Source of the DNA: Chitinophaga caeni
Lineage (GTDB): Bacteria; Bacteroidota; Bacteroidia; Chitinophagales; Chitinophagaceae
NCBI RefSeq assembly: GCF_002557795.1
Contig: NZ_CP023777.1
Location: forward strand, 2,241,001 to 2,305,000
Direction: 5' to 3'
DNA length: 64,000 nt
The position numbers were made by a program, and so were the translations under genes. Positions 8,667 to 18,635 of this stretch are shown here, piece by piece (position 1 is the stretch's first letter; each line of letters starts with the position of its first letter). The notes under the pieces are model-generated. The model was not told the origin of the DNA, did no database searches, and saw only the letters and a list, made by a program, of their open reading frames with translations.

Positions 8667-10097
8667 ATGGCTAACGCACTTGCACCGGAAGCTCACTATA
8701 ATTTCTTCAGTAGTGTAGAAAGAAGCTTCGATAAAGCAGCGCAATTTACCAAGTGGGAAAAGGGTATCCTTGAGCAAATCAAGGCCTGTAACTCGGTTTA
8801 TCGCATGAGATTCCCCGTGAGAGTTGGTAGTTCGATCGAGGTGATCGAGGCTTACCGTGTACAACACTCGCATCATAAATTGCCCTGTAAAGGTGGTATC
8901 CGTTTCAGCGAAGAGGTGAATCAAGATGAGGTGATGGCCCTGGCCGCCCTGATGACTTACAAATGTGCTATCGTAAACGTTCCTTTCGGTGGCGCTAAAG
9001 GTGGTATCAAGATTAACCCCCGCAATTATACCCCGTTCCAATTGGAAGCAATCACCCGCCGTTACACGGCTGAATTGGTGAAGAAAAACTTTATCGGCCC
9101 CGGCATCGACGTTCCTGCACCTGATTACGGTACCGGTGAACGCGAAATGAGCTGGATCCTCGATACATATATGAGCCTCCGTCCCGGTGAAGTGGATGGC
9201 CTCGGTTGCGTTACCGGTAAACCCATTGCTCAAGGCGGTGTGCGCGGACGTAAGGAAGCTACCGGTTTAGGTGTTTTCTACGGTTTGCGCGAACTTTGCA
9301 ACGTGAAGGAAGACATGGAAAAGCTGGGTTTGGAACCCGGTTTAGACGGGAAACGTGTTGTAATCCAAGGTTTAGGTAACGTGGGTTACCATGCTGCCAA
9401 ATACTTTTACGAAGCAGGATCTAAAATCACTTGCCTGATCGAGTTTGATGGCGCCATCTATAGTGAAAAAGGAATGAATCCCGACGAAGTACTGAAACAC
9501 CGTCAAGAAACCGGTTCGATTTTGAACTTCCCAGGGAGTAAAAACCTTACTATCAACATGGAAGGACTGGAAGTGGATTGTGATATCTTGATCCCGGCTG
9601 CCCTGGAAAACGTGATCGATGCCGATAATGCCCCGCGCATTAAAGCTAAGATCATCGGTGAAGCTGCAAATGGTCCCATTACGCCGGAAGCCGACGAAAT
9701 CCTAGCCAAAAAAGGCGTAATCGTAGTACCGGATATGTTCCTGAATGCTGGTGGTGTGACCGTTTCATACTTCGAATGGTTGAAAAACCTGAGCCATGTT
9801 CGTTACGGTCGCCTCGGTAAACGCTTCGATGAGAATATGAACATTCACATTTTACAGGTTATCGAAGATTTAACCGGCAAAAAAGTGTCTGCACAAGAAC
9901 GTAAATTTATCGCTCACGGCGCCGACGAGGTGGATTTAGTGTATTCCGGTTTGGAAGAAACCATGTACACGGCCTTGCATGAAGTGAGAGAAGCTTATAT
10001 GAAGAATCCTAAGATCAACGATATGCGTACCGCTGCTTATGTAGCTGCTATCGACAAAGTAGGTGCTTCTTACGAACAACTGGGTATTTTCCCTTAA
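8667..10097 (+). CDS. gdhA: Glu/Leu/Phe/Val dehydrogenase family, probably glutamate dehydrogenase
   Basis: Catalyses reversible oxidative deamination of glutamate to 2-oxoglutarate and ammonia. The 476-residue protein has the substrate-binding Lys75 in PCKGGIRF, Lys99 in MTYKCA and catalytic Lys111 in GGAKGG. The 24- and 12-residue spacings between them equal those of known glutamate dehydrogenases. The dinucleotide fold motif is [13 protein letters not shown] near residue 230. It starts 33 bases after the ccmD-like gene on the same strand but is functionally unrelated. A strong bidirectional terminator follows. Confidence 0.93.
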   Translation: MANALAPEAHYNFFSSVERSFDKAAQFTKWEKGILEQIKACNSVYRMRFPVRVGSSIEVIEAYRVQHSHHKLPCKGGIRFSEEVNQDEVMALAALMTYKCAIVNVPFGGAKGGIKINPRNYTPFQLEAITRRYTAELVKKNFIGPGIDVPAPDYGTGEREMSWILDTYMSLRPGEVDGLGCVTGKPIAQGGVRGRKEATGLGVFYGLRELCNVKEDMEKLGLEPGLDGKRVVIQGLGNVGYHAAKYFYEAGSKITCLIEFDGAIYSEKGMNPDEVLKHRQETGSILNFPGSKNLTINMEGLEVDCDILIPAALENVIDADNAPRIKAKIIGEAANGPITPEADEILAKKGVIVVPDMFLNAGGVTVSYFEWLKNLSHVRYGRLGKRFDENMNIHILQVIEDLTGKKVSAQERKFIAHGADEVDLVYSGLEETMYTALHEVREAYMKNPKINDMRTAAYVAAIDKVGASYEQLGIFP

Positions 10098-10123
10098 TAT
10101 TTTTATTACAATATTTATATGCC

Positions 10124-10157
10124 AAAAATGCCTTGCCCTAAACGGCAGGGCATTTTT
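10124..10157. terminator. Bidirectional rho-independent terminator
   Basis: A 14-bp stem (10124-10137 with 10144-10157, one G-U pair, 6-base loop) runs A-tract to T-tract. It can end gdhA on the plus strand and the convergent gene at 10156-10599 on the minus strand. Confidence 0.8.
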
Positions 10158-10599
10158 ATGGGTAAACCGGCAATTCTTGCATGAAAGTAGCTTTGCCGCC
10201 AAATTTATCCATGTGGCAACAAAAGGTATGTTGCCCGTTCGTGATTACGAGGTAAGTTGCAGGTATGGCCAAGTGGTAACGGATGACTTGGTCCAGTACA
10301 TTTTCTGAAAGCGGCACTTTCATTTCTTTACATTCCACGATCATCCAAGGCTGCATCTCCCGGTTGTAAACAACGATGTCGCAACGTTTCTTCAACGTGC
10401 CCAGCAAGATTTCCCGCTCTAGGGCTATAAGAGCTGATGGATATTTTAATGTTTGAACAAGGTAAGTCATGAAGTTTTGTCTTACCCATTCCTCCGGGGT
10501 TAAAACAACATATTTCTTCCGGTAAGCATCCCAAATTTGATGCTGCCCGTTTTGCTGAACAATTTTAAATGTCGGTTCTGGAAATTGAATAGGAATCAC
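10156..10599 (-). CDS. HsdR N-terminal-like (PD-(D/E)xK) domain protein
   Basis: A stand-alone 147-residue protein matching the N-terminal nuclease domain of type I restriction R subunits (HSDR_N_2 type). Candidate catalytic residues are Glu61 or Glu63 in EREIL, Asp74 in KRCDIVVY and Glu89-Cys-Lys91 in IVECKE, which fit the PD-(D/E)xK layout. No HsdM, HsdS or helicase domain is adjacent, so it is not a restriction system here. Single-domain homologues are common in Bacteroidota chromosomes and their role is unknown. The last two bases lie in the terminator stem. Confidence 0.82.
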   Translation of the reverse strand: MIPIQFPEPTFKIVQQNGQHQIWDAYRKKYVVLTPEEWVRQNFMTYLVQTLKYPSALIALEREILLGTLKKRCDIVVYNREMQPWMIVECKEMKVPLSENVLDQVIRYHLAIPATYLVITNGQHTFCCHMDKFGGKATFMQELPVYP

Positions 10600-10663
10600 C
10601 TTACAAAACTAAGTAAATAAGGTTGATTCATCCTTTTTACTTATATTTACTTGTCAAAAAGCT

Positions 10664-11434
10664 ATGAAGACAAAAGCAGAAATTGTAGCTAATTGGCTCC
10701 CTCGCTATACGGGAGAGAAGTTGGAAAACTTTGGATCTCACATTCTCCTAACTAATTTTACGAATTATCTCACCCTTTTTGCTGAATGGAACAACGTGAA
10801 GATTGTTGGAATGGATAAACCCATGCCCTGTGCAACGGCGGGAGATATAACTATTATCAACTTCGGGATGGGCAGCCCCAGCGCTGCTACCGTTATGGAT
10901 TTACTATCGGCCATCAAACCGAAAGCAGTTTTGTTTTTAGGTAAATGTGGCGGTTTGAAGAAGAAAAATGCTATAGGTGATTTAATCTTGCCTATCGCTG
11001 CCATCAGGGGAGAAGGTACCTCGAATGATTATTTTCCACCCGAAGTTCCCGCGTTGCCGGCCTTTGCTTTGCAAAAAGCGATCTCGACCACTATCCGGGA
11101 ATATGAATGCGATTACTGGACGGGTACCTGTTATTCTACCAACCGCCGGGTATGGGAGCATGACGAAGAATTTAAAGCTTACTTGGAAAGTATCCGTGCC
11201 ATGGGTGTTGATATGGAAACGGCTACCATATTTTCTGTCGGGTTTTATAACAAAATCCCCACGGGTGCATTGTTATTAGTTTCTGATCAACCAATGGTGC
11301 CGGAAGGGGTAAAAACAGCTGCCAGCGACCGTAAGGTAACATCTAAGTTCGTAGAGCGCCATTTAAGAATCGGTATCGATTCCCTGAATAACTTAATCAA
11401 CAATCACCTCACGGTAAAACATCTCCGGTTTTAA
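10664..11434 (+). CDS. amn: AMP nucleosidase, short form
   Basis: Splits AMP into adenine and ribose 5-phosphate. The 256-residue protein is a single phosphorylase/nucleosidase domain without the long N-terminal region of the E. coli enzyme. Family signatures visible are NFGMGSPSAATVMDLL near 67-82, LFLGKCGGLK at 90-99 and GVDMETATIFSVGF near 185-198, where the Met-Glu pair binds the ribose. The stop overlaps the start of the next gene as TAATG, so the ABC ATPase is probably translated with it, although no functional link is known. Confidence 0.9.
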   Translation: MKTKAEIVANWLPRYTGEKLENFGSHILLTNFTNYLTLFAEWNNVKIVGMDKPMPCATAGDITIINFGMGSPSAATVMDLLSAIKPKAVLFLGKCGGLKKKNAIGDLILPIAAIRGEGTSNDYFPPEVPALPAFALQKAISTTIREYECDYWTGTCYSTNRRVWEHDEEFKAYLESIRAMGVDMETATIFSVGFYNKIPTGALLLVSDQPMVPEGVKTAASDRKVTSKFVERHLRIGIDSLNNLINNHLTVKHLRF

Positions 11435-13194
11435 TGGACAAAAAAGCCTTGATCTCCGTGGAAGGCCTGGAAGTAGCATTCCAATCTACCGGGCATACCA
11501 CTAACGCTGTTAAGGGCATCTCTTTTCATGTTGCCCCGGGTGAATTATTGGCAATCGTAGGGGAAAGCGGTTCCGGGAAATCGGTTACCGCACTTTCCAT
11601 CATGCAGTTGATTCAATCACCTGGAAAAATTACGGCAGGAAAAATCATCTTCAACGCGAAAGCCTATCACCATCAAAACTTATTAACAATTCCTGGACAG
11701 CAGGTCCAAGCTTACCGCGGGAATGATATCGGTATGATATTCCAAGAGCCGATGACTTCCCTGAATCCATTATATACATGTGGAAACCAGGTAATGGAAG
11801 CCCTGCGATTGCACAAAAAAGTAAGTAAAAGGGAGGCTCGCCGCCAAACCATCGAGTTGTTTACCCAGGTGCAATTGCCGATGCCGGAACAAATGATCGA
11901 TAAATACCCGCATGAACTTTCGGGAGGACAAAAACAGCGGGTTATGATTGCTATGGCCATCTGTTGCAAGCCATCTTTATTGATTGCTGATGAGCCAACT
12001 ACGGCCCTGGATGTGACGGTTCAAAAAGAAATATTAAGCCTCATTAAATCCCTACAGGAAGAACTCGGTATGGGGGTAATTTTCATTACCCACGACTTGG
12101 GCGTGGTGGCTGATATTGCCGACCGCGTGCTGGTAATGTATAAAGGGGGGATTGTTGAGGAAGGGTCGGTAAAGGAAGTATTTCAACATCCCCGGCATCC
12201 TTATACGAAGGGGTTATTGGCTTGCCGACCTTCATTGGACCATAAGCTTACGCGGCTGCCGGTAATTTTGGACTTTATGGAGATGCTTCCCGGTGGTACT
12301 TTCAAGGAAAAATTTACCGATATAAAGAGTTTGCAACAATCCTTGGTGGTACCGATCAGCAGCATCGAGGAAAGGTTGCATTCCCTGGGAAACCGGCAAA
12401 CCATTTTGGAGGTGAGAAATTTGAATAAATGGTTCCCGGTGAAGAAAAATTTCTTCGGGAAGGTGACGGAATGGTTCAAGGCGGTAGATGGTATTAGTTT
12501 TGATGTTAAAGAAGGTGAAACCCTTGGCCTAGTGGGCGAATCGGGTTGCGGTAAGACTACCTTAAGCCGTAGTTTACTTAGGTTGACGGAACCTACCGGC
12601 GGAGAAATTATTTACAAGGGACGAAGCTTGCTGGACTGTTCGCGATCTGAAATGCACGATATCCGTAAGGAGATGCAGTTAATTTTCCAAGATCCTTATT
12701 CATCCTTGAACCCCAGGTTAACGATCGGGGAAGCGATTTTGGAACCGATGAAAGTACACGGGATGTACGGTAATGATAAGCTGAGGAAGGAAAAAGTTTT
12801 GGAATTGCTTACCAAGGTTAACTTGCAACCGGCTCATTATAGTCGCTATCCGCATGAATTTTCCGGTGGACAACGTCAAAGGATAGTAATTGCAAGGGCT
12901 TTGGCGGTGGAGCCGAGTTTTATTATTTGCGATGAATCTGTTTCAGCTTTGGACGTAAGTATACAAGCCCAAGTATTAAACCTGCTAATGGATTTACAAA
13001 AGGAATTTAATTTCACATATATATTTATTTCGCATGATTTATCGGTGGTTCATTTTATAAGTGATAGGATGATGGTAATGAGAAAAGGTAAGATAGAAGA
13101 GATGGGCAACGCGGATGCCATTTACATGAATCCTAGTTCAACATATACCCGGAAGTTGATCGATGCTATTCCCGGGCAAAAAATGCACGGTTAG
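11434..13194 (+). CDS. Double ABC transporter ATPase, peptide/nickel (Dpp/Opp/YejF) type
   Basis: A 586-residue protein with two fused nucleotide-binding domains that would power peptide import. The first has Walker A GESGSGKS (43-50) and signature LSGGQKQR; the second has GESGCGKT (about 367-374) and FSGGQRQR. Each ends with the oligopeptide-transporter C-terminal stretch [11 protein letters not shown] or [16 protein letters not shown]. The fusion resembles E. coli YejF. No permease or binding protein is nearby, so those subunits must be encoded elsewhere. The start overlaps the amn stop by one base. Confidence 0.9.
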   Translation: MDKKALISVEGLEVAFQSTGHTTNAVKGISFHVAPGELLAIVGESGSGKSVTALSIMQLIQSPGKITAGKIIFNAKAYHHQNLLTIPGQQVQAYRGNDIGMIFQEPMTSLNPLYTCGNQVMEALRLHKKVSKREARRQTIELFTQVQLPMPEQMIDKYPHELSGGQKQRVMIAMAICCKPSLLIADEPTTALDVTVQKEILSLIKSLQEELGMGVIFITHDLGVVADIADRVLVMYKGGIVEEGSVKEVFQHPRHPYTKGLLACRPSLDHKLTRLPVILDFMEMLPGGTFKEKFTDIKSLQQSLVVPISSIEERLHSLGNRQTILEVRNLNKWFPVKKNFFGKVTEWFKAVDGISFDVKEGETLGLVGESGCGKTTLSRSLLRLTEPTGGEIIYKGRSLLDCSRSEMHDIRKEMQLIFQDPYSSLNPRLTIGEAILEPMKVHGMYGNDKLRKEKVLELLTKVNLQPAHYSRYPHEFSGGQRQRIVIARALAVEPSFIICDESVSALDVSIQAQVLNLLMDLQKEFNFTYIFISHDLSVVHFISDRMMVMRKGKIEEMGNADAIYMNPSSTYTRKLIDAIPGQKMHG

Positions 13195-13247
13195 AGTTAT
13201 ATTTTACTGATTGCCAATTAAACTTTTAGAGAAAAGAATTGTTCTTT

Positions 13248-13279
13248 TTTGGTCGAGTTGATTAATAATCGTAACTTTG
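13248..13279 (+). promoter_or_regulatory. Promoter of queA
   Basis: TTTG (13248-13251), a 20-base spacer and TAACTTTG (13272-13279) fit the Bacteroidota promoter. The element lies 29 bases before the ATG chosen for queA and inside the longer open frame, which argues against a start further upstream. Confidence 0.7.
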
Positions 13280-13308
13280 CACCCTTTAAAATTCATTCAT
13301 ACCGTAAT

Positions 13309-14358
13309 ATGAAATTATCACAATTTAGATTTGACCTCCCAACCAACCTGATTGCGCAACACCCATCTAAGACCAGGGACGAATCTCGTTTAATGGTCGT
13401 GCACAGGGATTCTGGAAAGATTGAACACAAGTTATTCAAAGACATCCTGGGTTATTTCAATGACAAAGACGTAATGATCGTGAACAATACGAAAGTATTC
13501 CCTGCACGTTTGTACGGACGTAAAGAGAAAACCGGTGCTAAAATCGAAGTGTTCTTGTTGCGTGAACTGAATAAAACAAACCGCCTTTGGGATGTAATTG
13601 TTGACCCGGCTCGTAAAATCCGCGTGGGCAACAAGTTATATTTCGGGGATGATGAGTCTTTGGTTGCCGAGGTTATAGACAACACCACTTCACGTGGTCG
13701 TACGATCCGTTTCTTGTTCGATGGTTCTGAAGAAGAGTTTAAACAAGTACTGGAAAGTTTAGGTGAAACACCGCTACCAAAGTATATCAAACGTAAGCCG
13801 GAAGATGACGATAAAGAGCGTTATCAAACAGTTTACGCTAAGTATGAAGGTGCCGTGGCTGCCCCGACAGCAGGTTTACACTTTAGCCGTGAATTGATTA
13901 AGCGCTTGGAAATCAAGGGGGTTAAGTTTGCGGAAGTAACTTTGCATACGGGTTTAGGTACATTCCGCCCGATCGAGGTAGAAGATTTGAGCAAGCACAA
14001 GATGGATGCCGAGTATTTCCATATCGAGGAGAATGCTGTTAAAATCGTTAACAAAGCGAAAGAGGAAAACCGCCGTGTCTGTGCTATCGGTACTACCAGT
14101 GTACGTGCTGTAGAATCTTCCGTGACGGCTCAAAATCATTTGAAGGCTGCCGAAGGTTGGACGAATACGTTCATTCATCCCCCGTATGATTTCTCGATTC
14201 CTAATTCCTTGGTAACCAACTTCCACCTACCTAAAACTAGTTTGATAATCATGGTCTGCGCATTTGCAGGTTACGATCTTATCATGGAAGCTTACCAGCA
14301 AGCTATCAAAGAAAAGTATCGCTTCTTCAGTTATGGAGATGCCATGTTGATTTTATAA
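13309..14358 (+). CDS. queA: S-adenosylmethionine:tRNA ribosyltransferase-isomerase
   Basis: Builds epoxyqueuosine on tRNA by transferring the ribosyl part of S-adenosylmethionine. The 349-residue protein opens [20 protein letters not shown], the usual QueA N-terminus, and shows [53 protein letters not shown] and [15 protein letters not shown] in the expected order. The frame is open 20 codons further upstream, but that stretch contains the promoter, so the ATG at 13309 is preferred. The gene is followed by a terminator. Confidence 0.96.
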   Translation: MKLSQFRFDLPTNLIAQHPSKTRDESRLMVVHRDSGKIEHKLFKDILGYFNDKDVMIVNNTKVFPARLYGRKEKTGAKIEVFLLRELNKTNRLWDVIVDPARKIRVGNKLYFGDDESLVAEVIDNTTSRGRTIRFLFDGSEEEFKQVLESLGETPLPKYIKRKPEDDDKERYQTVYAKYEGAVAAPTAGLHFSRELIKRLEIKGVKFAEVTLHTGLGTFRPIEVEDLSKHKMDAEYFHIEENAVKIVNKAKEENRRVCAIGTTSVRAVESSVTAQNHLKAAEGWTNTFIHPPYDFSIPNSLVTNFHLPKTSLIIMVCAFAGYDLIMEAYQQAIKEKYRFFSYGDAMLIL

Positions 14359-14378
14359 TCATCTACAATATTACATGG

Positions 14379-14410
14379 AAAGGTTCCGTCATCAAACGGG
14401 ACCTTTTTTT
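14379..14410 (+). terminator. Rho-independent terminator after queA
   Basis: An 11-bp stem (14379-14389 with 14396-14406, one G-U pair), 6-base loop, then seven or more T. Confidence 0.8.
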
Positions 14411-14519
14411 ATGCACCTTCTTTAAGCGCTGGTAGTGCTTGATTCTCTCCCAAGGGGAAATTCTTATTTTTACAGCTTATATCTTTTATTTTTACTTCAG
14501 ATTCAATTTTACTATTACT

Positions 14520-15203
14520 ATGCAAGCCAGGAAGAATATAGCCGTTATAGTTGCCGGGGGCTCGGGTCAAAGAATGGGTGCTGACAAGCCCAAGCAGTTC
14601 TTGCATCTGTCTGGCCTACCCATAATTCAACACACCGTACAGGCGTTTTTAGATGCCTTGGAAGATATAGAAATCATATTGGTATTACCAAAAGCCCACT
14701 TGGCCATGGCGGCGGCTATCATTCCCAAGCTAAGTAAGCCGGGTTCTATCACTATTATTGAAGGAGGTGCAACCCGTTTCCATTCCGTAAAGAATGGTTT
14801 AGCTCAAATAGATGATCCTGCGGTAGTATTTATACATGATGGAGTACGGCCCTTGGTAAGCAGCCAGCTTATACACAGTTGCCGTGAACATGCGTTAAAA
14901 TATGGTAATGCCATTCCGGCCATTCCCATGAAAGATAGTGTCAGGCAGTTGTTTCCCGAAGAAGGTATCAATAAAGCAGTGAACAGGGAACATTATAAAA
15001 TCATCCAAACGCCGCAAACTTTTCTTTCAGAGATCATTGTACCGGCATTTGAAACAACCTATAACGAATCATTTACGGATGAAGCAACCGTCATAGAGCA
15101 AACAGGCCATGCGGTTCATTTAGTAGATGGAGAAGAGGGCAATATAAAAATTACCCGCCCCTTGGATTTGATAATTGCAGAATCCCTCTTAAATAACAGT
15201 TAG
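14520..15203 (+). CDS. ispD: 2-C-methyl-D-erythritol 4-phosphate cytidylyltransferase
   Basis: Third step of the non-mevalonate (MEP) isoprenoid pathway: MEP plus CTP gives CDP-methylerythritol. The 227-residue protein has the nucleotide-binding N-terminus AVIVAGGSGQRMGADKPKQF, the FIHDGVRPLV motif and TDEATVIE. An upstream in-frame ATG at 14439 would add a hydrophobic 27-residue leader that is not expected in this cytosolic family, so 14520 is used. Its presence implies the MEP rather than the mevalonate pathway. Confidence 0.94.
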   Translation: MQARKNIAVIVAGGSGQRMGADKPKQFLHLSGLPIIQHTVQAFLDALEDIEIILVLPKAHLAMAAAIIPKLSKPGSITIIEGGATRFHSVKNGLAQIDDPAVVFIHDGVRPLVSSQLIHSCREHALKYGNAIPAIPMKDSVRQLFPEEGINKAVNREHYKIIQTPQTFLSEIIVPAFETTYNESFTDEATVIEQTGHAVHLVDGEEGNIKITRPLDLIIAESLLNNS

Positions 15204-15309
15204 CAACCCAAAAGCCGGAAAAACAAAAACAAAATCTACGCCCAAATCATAATACAAGAAACATCAATCAAAAGGGCTATAATAATCCTTGAAACCCTTA
15301 AGCCCGTGA

Positions 15310-16293
15310 TCATTGTTGGTCGCTGCTCCCTTGCCCTTTATTAATTTTGTTTAATATTTGGTGTGCAACTTCCAAGGCTTGGAAGCCATCAATCGCGTTA
15401 ACGGGTACAGGTGTATTATTCAAGATGCTGTCACGGAAAAGTTCGAGTTCCATCCGAATGGCGTTTGACTGTTTTACTTCCGGGTTATCAATAGCGATGG
15501 TTTTCTTACCGGAATTGGTGGCAATATCCAAGGTAAATTTCCCTTCATCTTCCGGTGTTTTTAACTTGATGATCTCTGTTTTCTTATCCAGGAAATCGAT
15601 GCCGATGTAGGCATCTTTTTGGAACAGCCGCATTTTACGCATCTTTTTTAACGAGATCCGGCTGGAAGTAAGGTTGGCGACGCAACCGTTATGAAATTCG
15701 ATACGTACGTTAGCAATGTCGGGTGTATCGCTCATCACGGCAACCCCGCTTGCAGATATCCTGCTAATAGTGGATTTTACTATGCTTAGGACAATGTCAA
15801 TATCATGAATCATCAGGTCGAGGATAACGCTAACATCGGTACCGCGTGGATTAAATTCTGCCAACCTATGCACCTCGATAAACATGGGCTTGAGTTGGTA
15901 TCCCTTCAGGGCGAGGAATGCAGGGTTAAAACGCTCTACGTGTCCCACCTGAAATTTCACATTTGCCTCTTCAACTAACTTTACCAGGGTTTTACCTTCA
16001 TCGATGGTATTGGTCATGGGCTTTTCCACGAAAATGTGTTTTCCATTCCGGATTGCCATTTCACAAATCTGGAAATGCAAGGTGGTAGGGGCAACGATAT
16101 CAATCGCATCTACTGCCAATATGAGTTCTTCGGCAGAGGTATAACGCTTAATATCGTACTGGTCGTGCACGCTTGAGGCATTGCTGTCGTTGGGATCAAA
16201 AAATCCTACGACCTCTACATCTTTCATATTGGTAAGCTGCGATAAATGAATTTTCCCAAGGTGACCTACGCCGAACAATCCGATTTTAAGCAT
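15310..16293 (-). CDS. Gfo/Idh/MocA family NAD(P)-dependent oxidoreductase
   Basis: A 327-residue oxidoreductase with a Rossmann N-terminus (IGLFGVGHLGKIHLSQL), the family motif EKPMTNT at about residues 95-101, and the C-terminal domain signature DLMIHDIDIVLSIV, where the His-Asp pair normally acts in catalysis. VGHVERFNPA is also characteristic. Members oxidise or reduce sugars, sugar nucleotides or inositols. Substrate is not deducible here. Some relatives work with DegT aminotransferases on UDP-sugars, but the one in this window is 14 kb away. Confidence 0.86.
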   Translation of the reverse strand: MLKIGLFGVGHLGKIHLSQLTNMKDVEVVGFFDPNDSNASSVHDQYDIKRYTSAEELILAVDAIDIVAPTTLHFQICEMAIRNGKHIFVEKPMTNTIDEGKTLVKLVEEANVKFQVGHVERFNPAFLALKGYQLKPMFIEVHRLAEFNPRGTDVSVILDLMIHDIDIVLSIVKSTISRISASGVAVMSDTPDIANVRIEFHNGCVANLTSSRISLKKMRKMRLFQKDAYIGIDFLDKKTEIIKLKTPEDEGKFTLDIATNSGKKTIAIDNPEVKQSNAIRMELELFRDSILNNTPVPVNAIDGFQALEVAHQILNKINKGQGSSDQQ

Positions 16294-16579
16294 ATGATTA
16301 CGATTTATTTGCCAAAAACAATATAAAATATTGCTGCAAAGTAAAGATGTAATTACTAAATGATAAAGAAAAATATATGAATCCCATTAAAATCGAATTC
16401 ATCTAATACATGAAGGCAAATACTAACAGTGCCATGAAAAATTATCATCAATTCATGCAAAATTTGCAAACGCCAATAAATATGCAAGCCGGCTAGGTTT
16501 TTTCACGAACAATTTCAACAAACAATGGTATTTCAAAGAACTATATTATTTTCGGCTTAACTGAGCCATATCATGATTA

Positions 16580-16618
16580 TATGTTTTACAGTTATCTATT
16601 GTATGTTTTACCGTTATC
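16580..16618. repeat. Pair of 17-base direct repeats in the gap between radC and the oxidoreductase
   Basis: TATGTTTTACAGTTATC (16580-16596) and TATGTTTTACCGTTATC (16602-16618) differ at one base and start 22 bases apart, about two helical turns. The rest of the 431-base gap 16294-16724 is AT-rich and shows no gene. Function unknown; a regulator site is possible. Confidence 0.6.
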
Positions 16619-16724
16619 CCCGGTACCAAGTGGTCTCATATCGCCTGATAAGGCCCCTGTATCAAAAATGTGATATCTAAACTGTAAATATTGCGTTATA
16701 CTTCTTTCTTTATACGGCAACCTA

Positions 16725-17438
16725 TCAAATCAAACCATCTTCCTTAAAGCTAAAGTAACCATGATCGGAAACTATCAGGTGATCAATGACTTCAATATCT
16801 AATAGCCTGCCTGCTTGGACAAGTTTTTTCGTGATATTAATATCCGCGAGGCTTGCTTTCAATGAGCCTGAAGGGTGGTTGTGACATACAAGTATTTTCG
16901 TGGCTTTATATAATAATGCCTCCTTGAAAACAATTTTCGGATCTACTACGGTTGCCGTCATTCCTCCTTGGCTGATACAGCGGTGGTGTACCACTTTGCT
17001 GGAATGATTTAAAAAGAGCGCATGAAACGATTCGTGGTCTTGATCGGCTAACAGGGGTTGTAAATAATTGGCTGCTTCCCGGCTATTGGTAATTGTAGTT
17101 TTGTCTAAATGCCCCTCGCACTGCCTTCTCCTGCCCAATTCTAATGCCGCTGCAATTGTTATCGCTTTGGCGGGACCGATGCCATTTACCTGGAGTAAGA
17201 ACCTGATGTCTTGCTTGGCTAGTTCTGCTAACTTGTTTTGCGACAACTGTAGGATTTCATCCGCTAGTTCTACGGCAGATTTCTTCCCGTTTCCAGACTG
17301 GATGAGAATACCCAAGAGCTCTTTATTACTTAACGATGATGCTCCCTTACGGTAAAGTTTTTCCCTGGGTTTATCCTCTTCTGGCCAATGTTTAATGCTT
17401 TTTAGTACCGGGGCTTCCAAATAAATAATTGCTTCCAT
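16725..17438 (-). CDS. radC: RadC family (JAB/MPN metalloprotease-like) protein
   Basis: A 237-residue protein of the RadC family. It has an N-terminal helix-hairpin-helix region (LLQVNGIGPAKAITIAAALELGRR) and the C-terminal JAB metal site HNHPSGSLKASLAD, matching HxHP...S...D. Despite the name, a direct DNA-repair role is not established for this family. The in-frame ATG at 17459 would add 7 residues; I chose 17438 because the -7 box CAAAGCTA (minus-strand TAGCTTTG) at 17457-17464 overlaps the upstream ATG. The chosen start is MEAIIYLEAP. Confidence 0.9.
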   Translation of the reverse strand: MEAIIYLEAPVLKSIKHWPEEDKPREKLYRKGASSLSNKELLGILIQSGNGKKSAVELADEILQLSQNKLAELAKQDIRFLLQVNGIGPAKAITIAAALELGRRRQCEGHLDKTTITNSREAANYLQPLLADQDHESFHALFLNHSSKVVHHRCISQGGMTATVVDPKIVFKEALLYKATKILVCHNHPSGSLKASLADINITKKLVQAGRLLDIEVIDHLIVSDHGYFSFKEDGLI

Positions 17439-17456
17439 ATTTCCCTCCAATTTTCT

Positions 17457-17497
17457 CAAAGCTAATATTTTTAGTTTTGAAATACTAATATTTTTAG
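17457..17497 (-). promoter_or_regulatory. radC promoter with two copies of a palindromic 13-mer
   Basis: CTAATATTTTTAG occurs exactly twice, at 17462-17474 and 17485-17497, with starts 23 bases apart. Each copy has CTAA/TTAG arms. The first copy overlaps the minus-strand -7 element TAGCTTTG at 17457-17464. The layout suggests a repressor operator, but no regulator is identified. Confidence 0.5.
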
Positions 17498-17597
17498 CAT
17501 TTCTCCAAAATTTTCTCCTTTATTTCCCTAATAGTGGACAGTAGGGCTTTTTAGAACTTTTATTTGGGTTCATCCTAAAAAAAATGTCTGCAAAGGA

Positions 17598-17626
17598 TTG
17601 ATATGCGGGTAAAATCCTTAGTTTTG
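17598..17626 (+). promoter_or_regulatory. Promoter of prs
   Basis: TTG (17598-17600), an 18-base spacer and TAGTTTTG (17619-17626) match the Bacteroidota promoter. The -7 ends 18 bases before the ATG chosen for prs. Confidence 0.6.
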
Positions 17627-17644
17627 CAGCTCTTTTCCTTGATC

Positions 17645-18595
17645 ATGAATCCATCAGTTAAAATCTTTACGGGCAATAGCAATCCTGCCTTGGCAGAGAA
17701 AATTGCGGCCAGGTACGGCAACGGCCTGGGTAAGGTCAAAATCCAAAAATTTAGTGACGGCGAATTTCAGCCGGTCTTTTTGGAAAGTATTCGCGGTGAC
17801 TACGTTTTCTTGGTACAAGGTACCAACGCGCCTTCCGACAATCTTATGGAATTATTATTGATGATTGACGCCGCAAAACGTGCTTCTGCGGGTTATATCA
17901 CGGTGGTAATACCTTATTTCGGGTTTGCAAGGCAAGATCGTAAAGACAAGCCACGCGTAGCAATCGGCTCCAAATTGGTAGCTAATTTGTTGACTTCTGC
18001 TGGTGCTAACCGTGTGATTACCATGGATTTGCACGCACCGCAAATCCAGGCTTTCTTCGATATCCCGGTAGATCATCTCGACAGCTCTGCAATTTTTATA
18101 CCTTATATAGAAAATCTAAAGCTAGAAAATCTTACCTTTGCGTCCCCAGATGTGGGTAGTACTACCCGCGTAAGGGAAGTTGCGTCGTATTTCAATGCTG
18201 AAATGGTGATTTGCGACAAGCATCGTAAGCGTGCTAACGAGATTGCTTCCATGGTAGTGATCGGTGATGTGAAAGATAAGGACATCGTTTTAATTGATGA
18301 TATCTGCGACACTGCCGGTACATTGACTAAGTCAGCGGCCTTGTTGATGGAGAAAGGGGCAAGGAGTGTTCGCGCTTTCTGTACGCACCCGGTTTTGAGT
18401 GGTAAAGCTTACGAGAATATTGAAAATTCGGTGCTTGATGAGTTGGTGGTGTGCGACACCATTCCATTGAAGCAAGAATGCCCGAAAATCAAGGTGATCA
18501 GCGTGGCGGATTTGTTCGCGGTAGCAATCCGAAATATGCATGAAAACAAGTCTATAACGAGCTTGTTCGTGCACAGCCAGCGAAGGGATCGCTAA
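17645..18595 (+). CDS. prs: Ribose-phosphate pyrophosphokinase
   Basis: Makes PRPP from ribose 5-phosphate and ATP. The 316-residue protein starts MNPSVKIFTGNSNPALAEKI and shows KFSDGEFQ, GYITVVIPYFGFARQDRKDK, the regulatory loop MDLHAPQIQAFFDIPVDHL, and the PRPP-binding loop IVLIDDICDTAGT. The frame is open for 14 more codons upstream, but those contain the -7 element, so the ATG at 17645 is chosen. It is followed by rplY and pth, a common bacterial grouping. Confidence 0.96.
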   Translation: MNPSVKIFTGNSNPALAEKIAARYGNGLGKVKIQKFSDGEFQPVFLESIRGDYVFLVQGTNAPSDNLMELLLMIDAAKRASAGYITVVIPYFGFARQDRKDKPRVAIGSKLVANLLTSAGANRVITMDLHAPQIQAFFDIPVDHLDSSAIFIPYIENLKLENLTFASPDVGSTTRVREVASYFNAEMVICDKHRKRANEIASMVVIGDVKDKDIVLIDDICDTAGTLTKSAALLMEKGARSVRAFCTHPVLSGKAYENIENSVLDELVVCDTIPLKQECPKIKVISVADLFAVAIRNMHENKSITSLFVHSQRRDR

Positions 18596-18635
18596 TAAAC
18601 AAGTTTTTACTTTTTAATTTATAAATGTTTAATCA

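Noticed and set aside
8604..9233. 209-codon open frame antisense to glutamate dehydrogenase
   Set aside because: It lies wholly opposite a well-supported gene with normal family motifs; its residues follow the gdhA codon pattern and show no family of their own.
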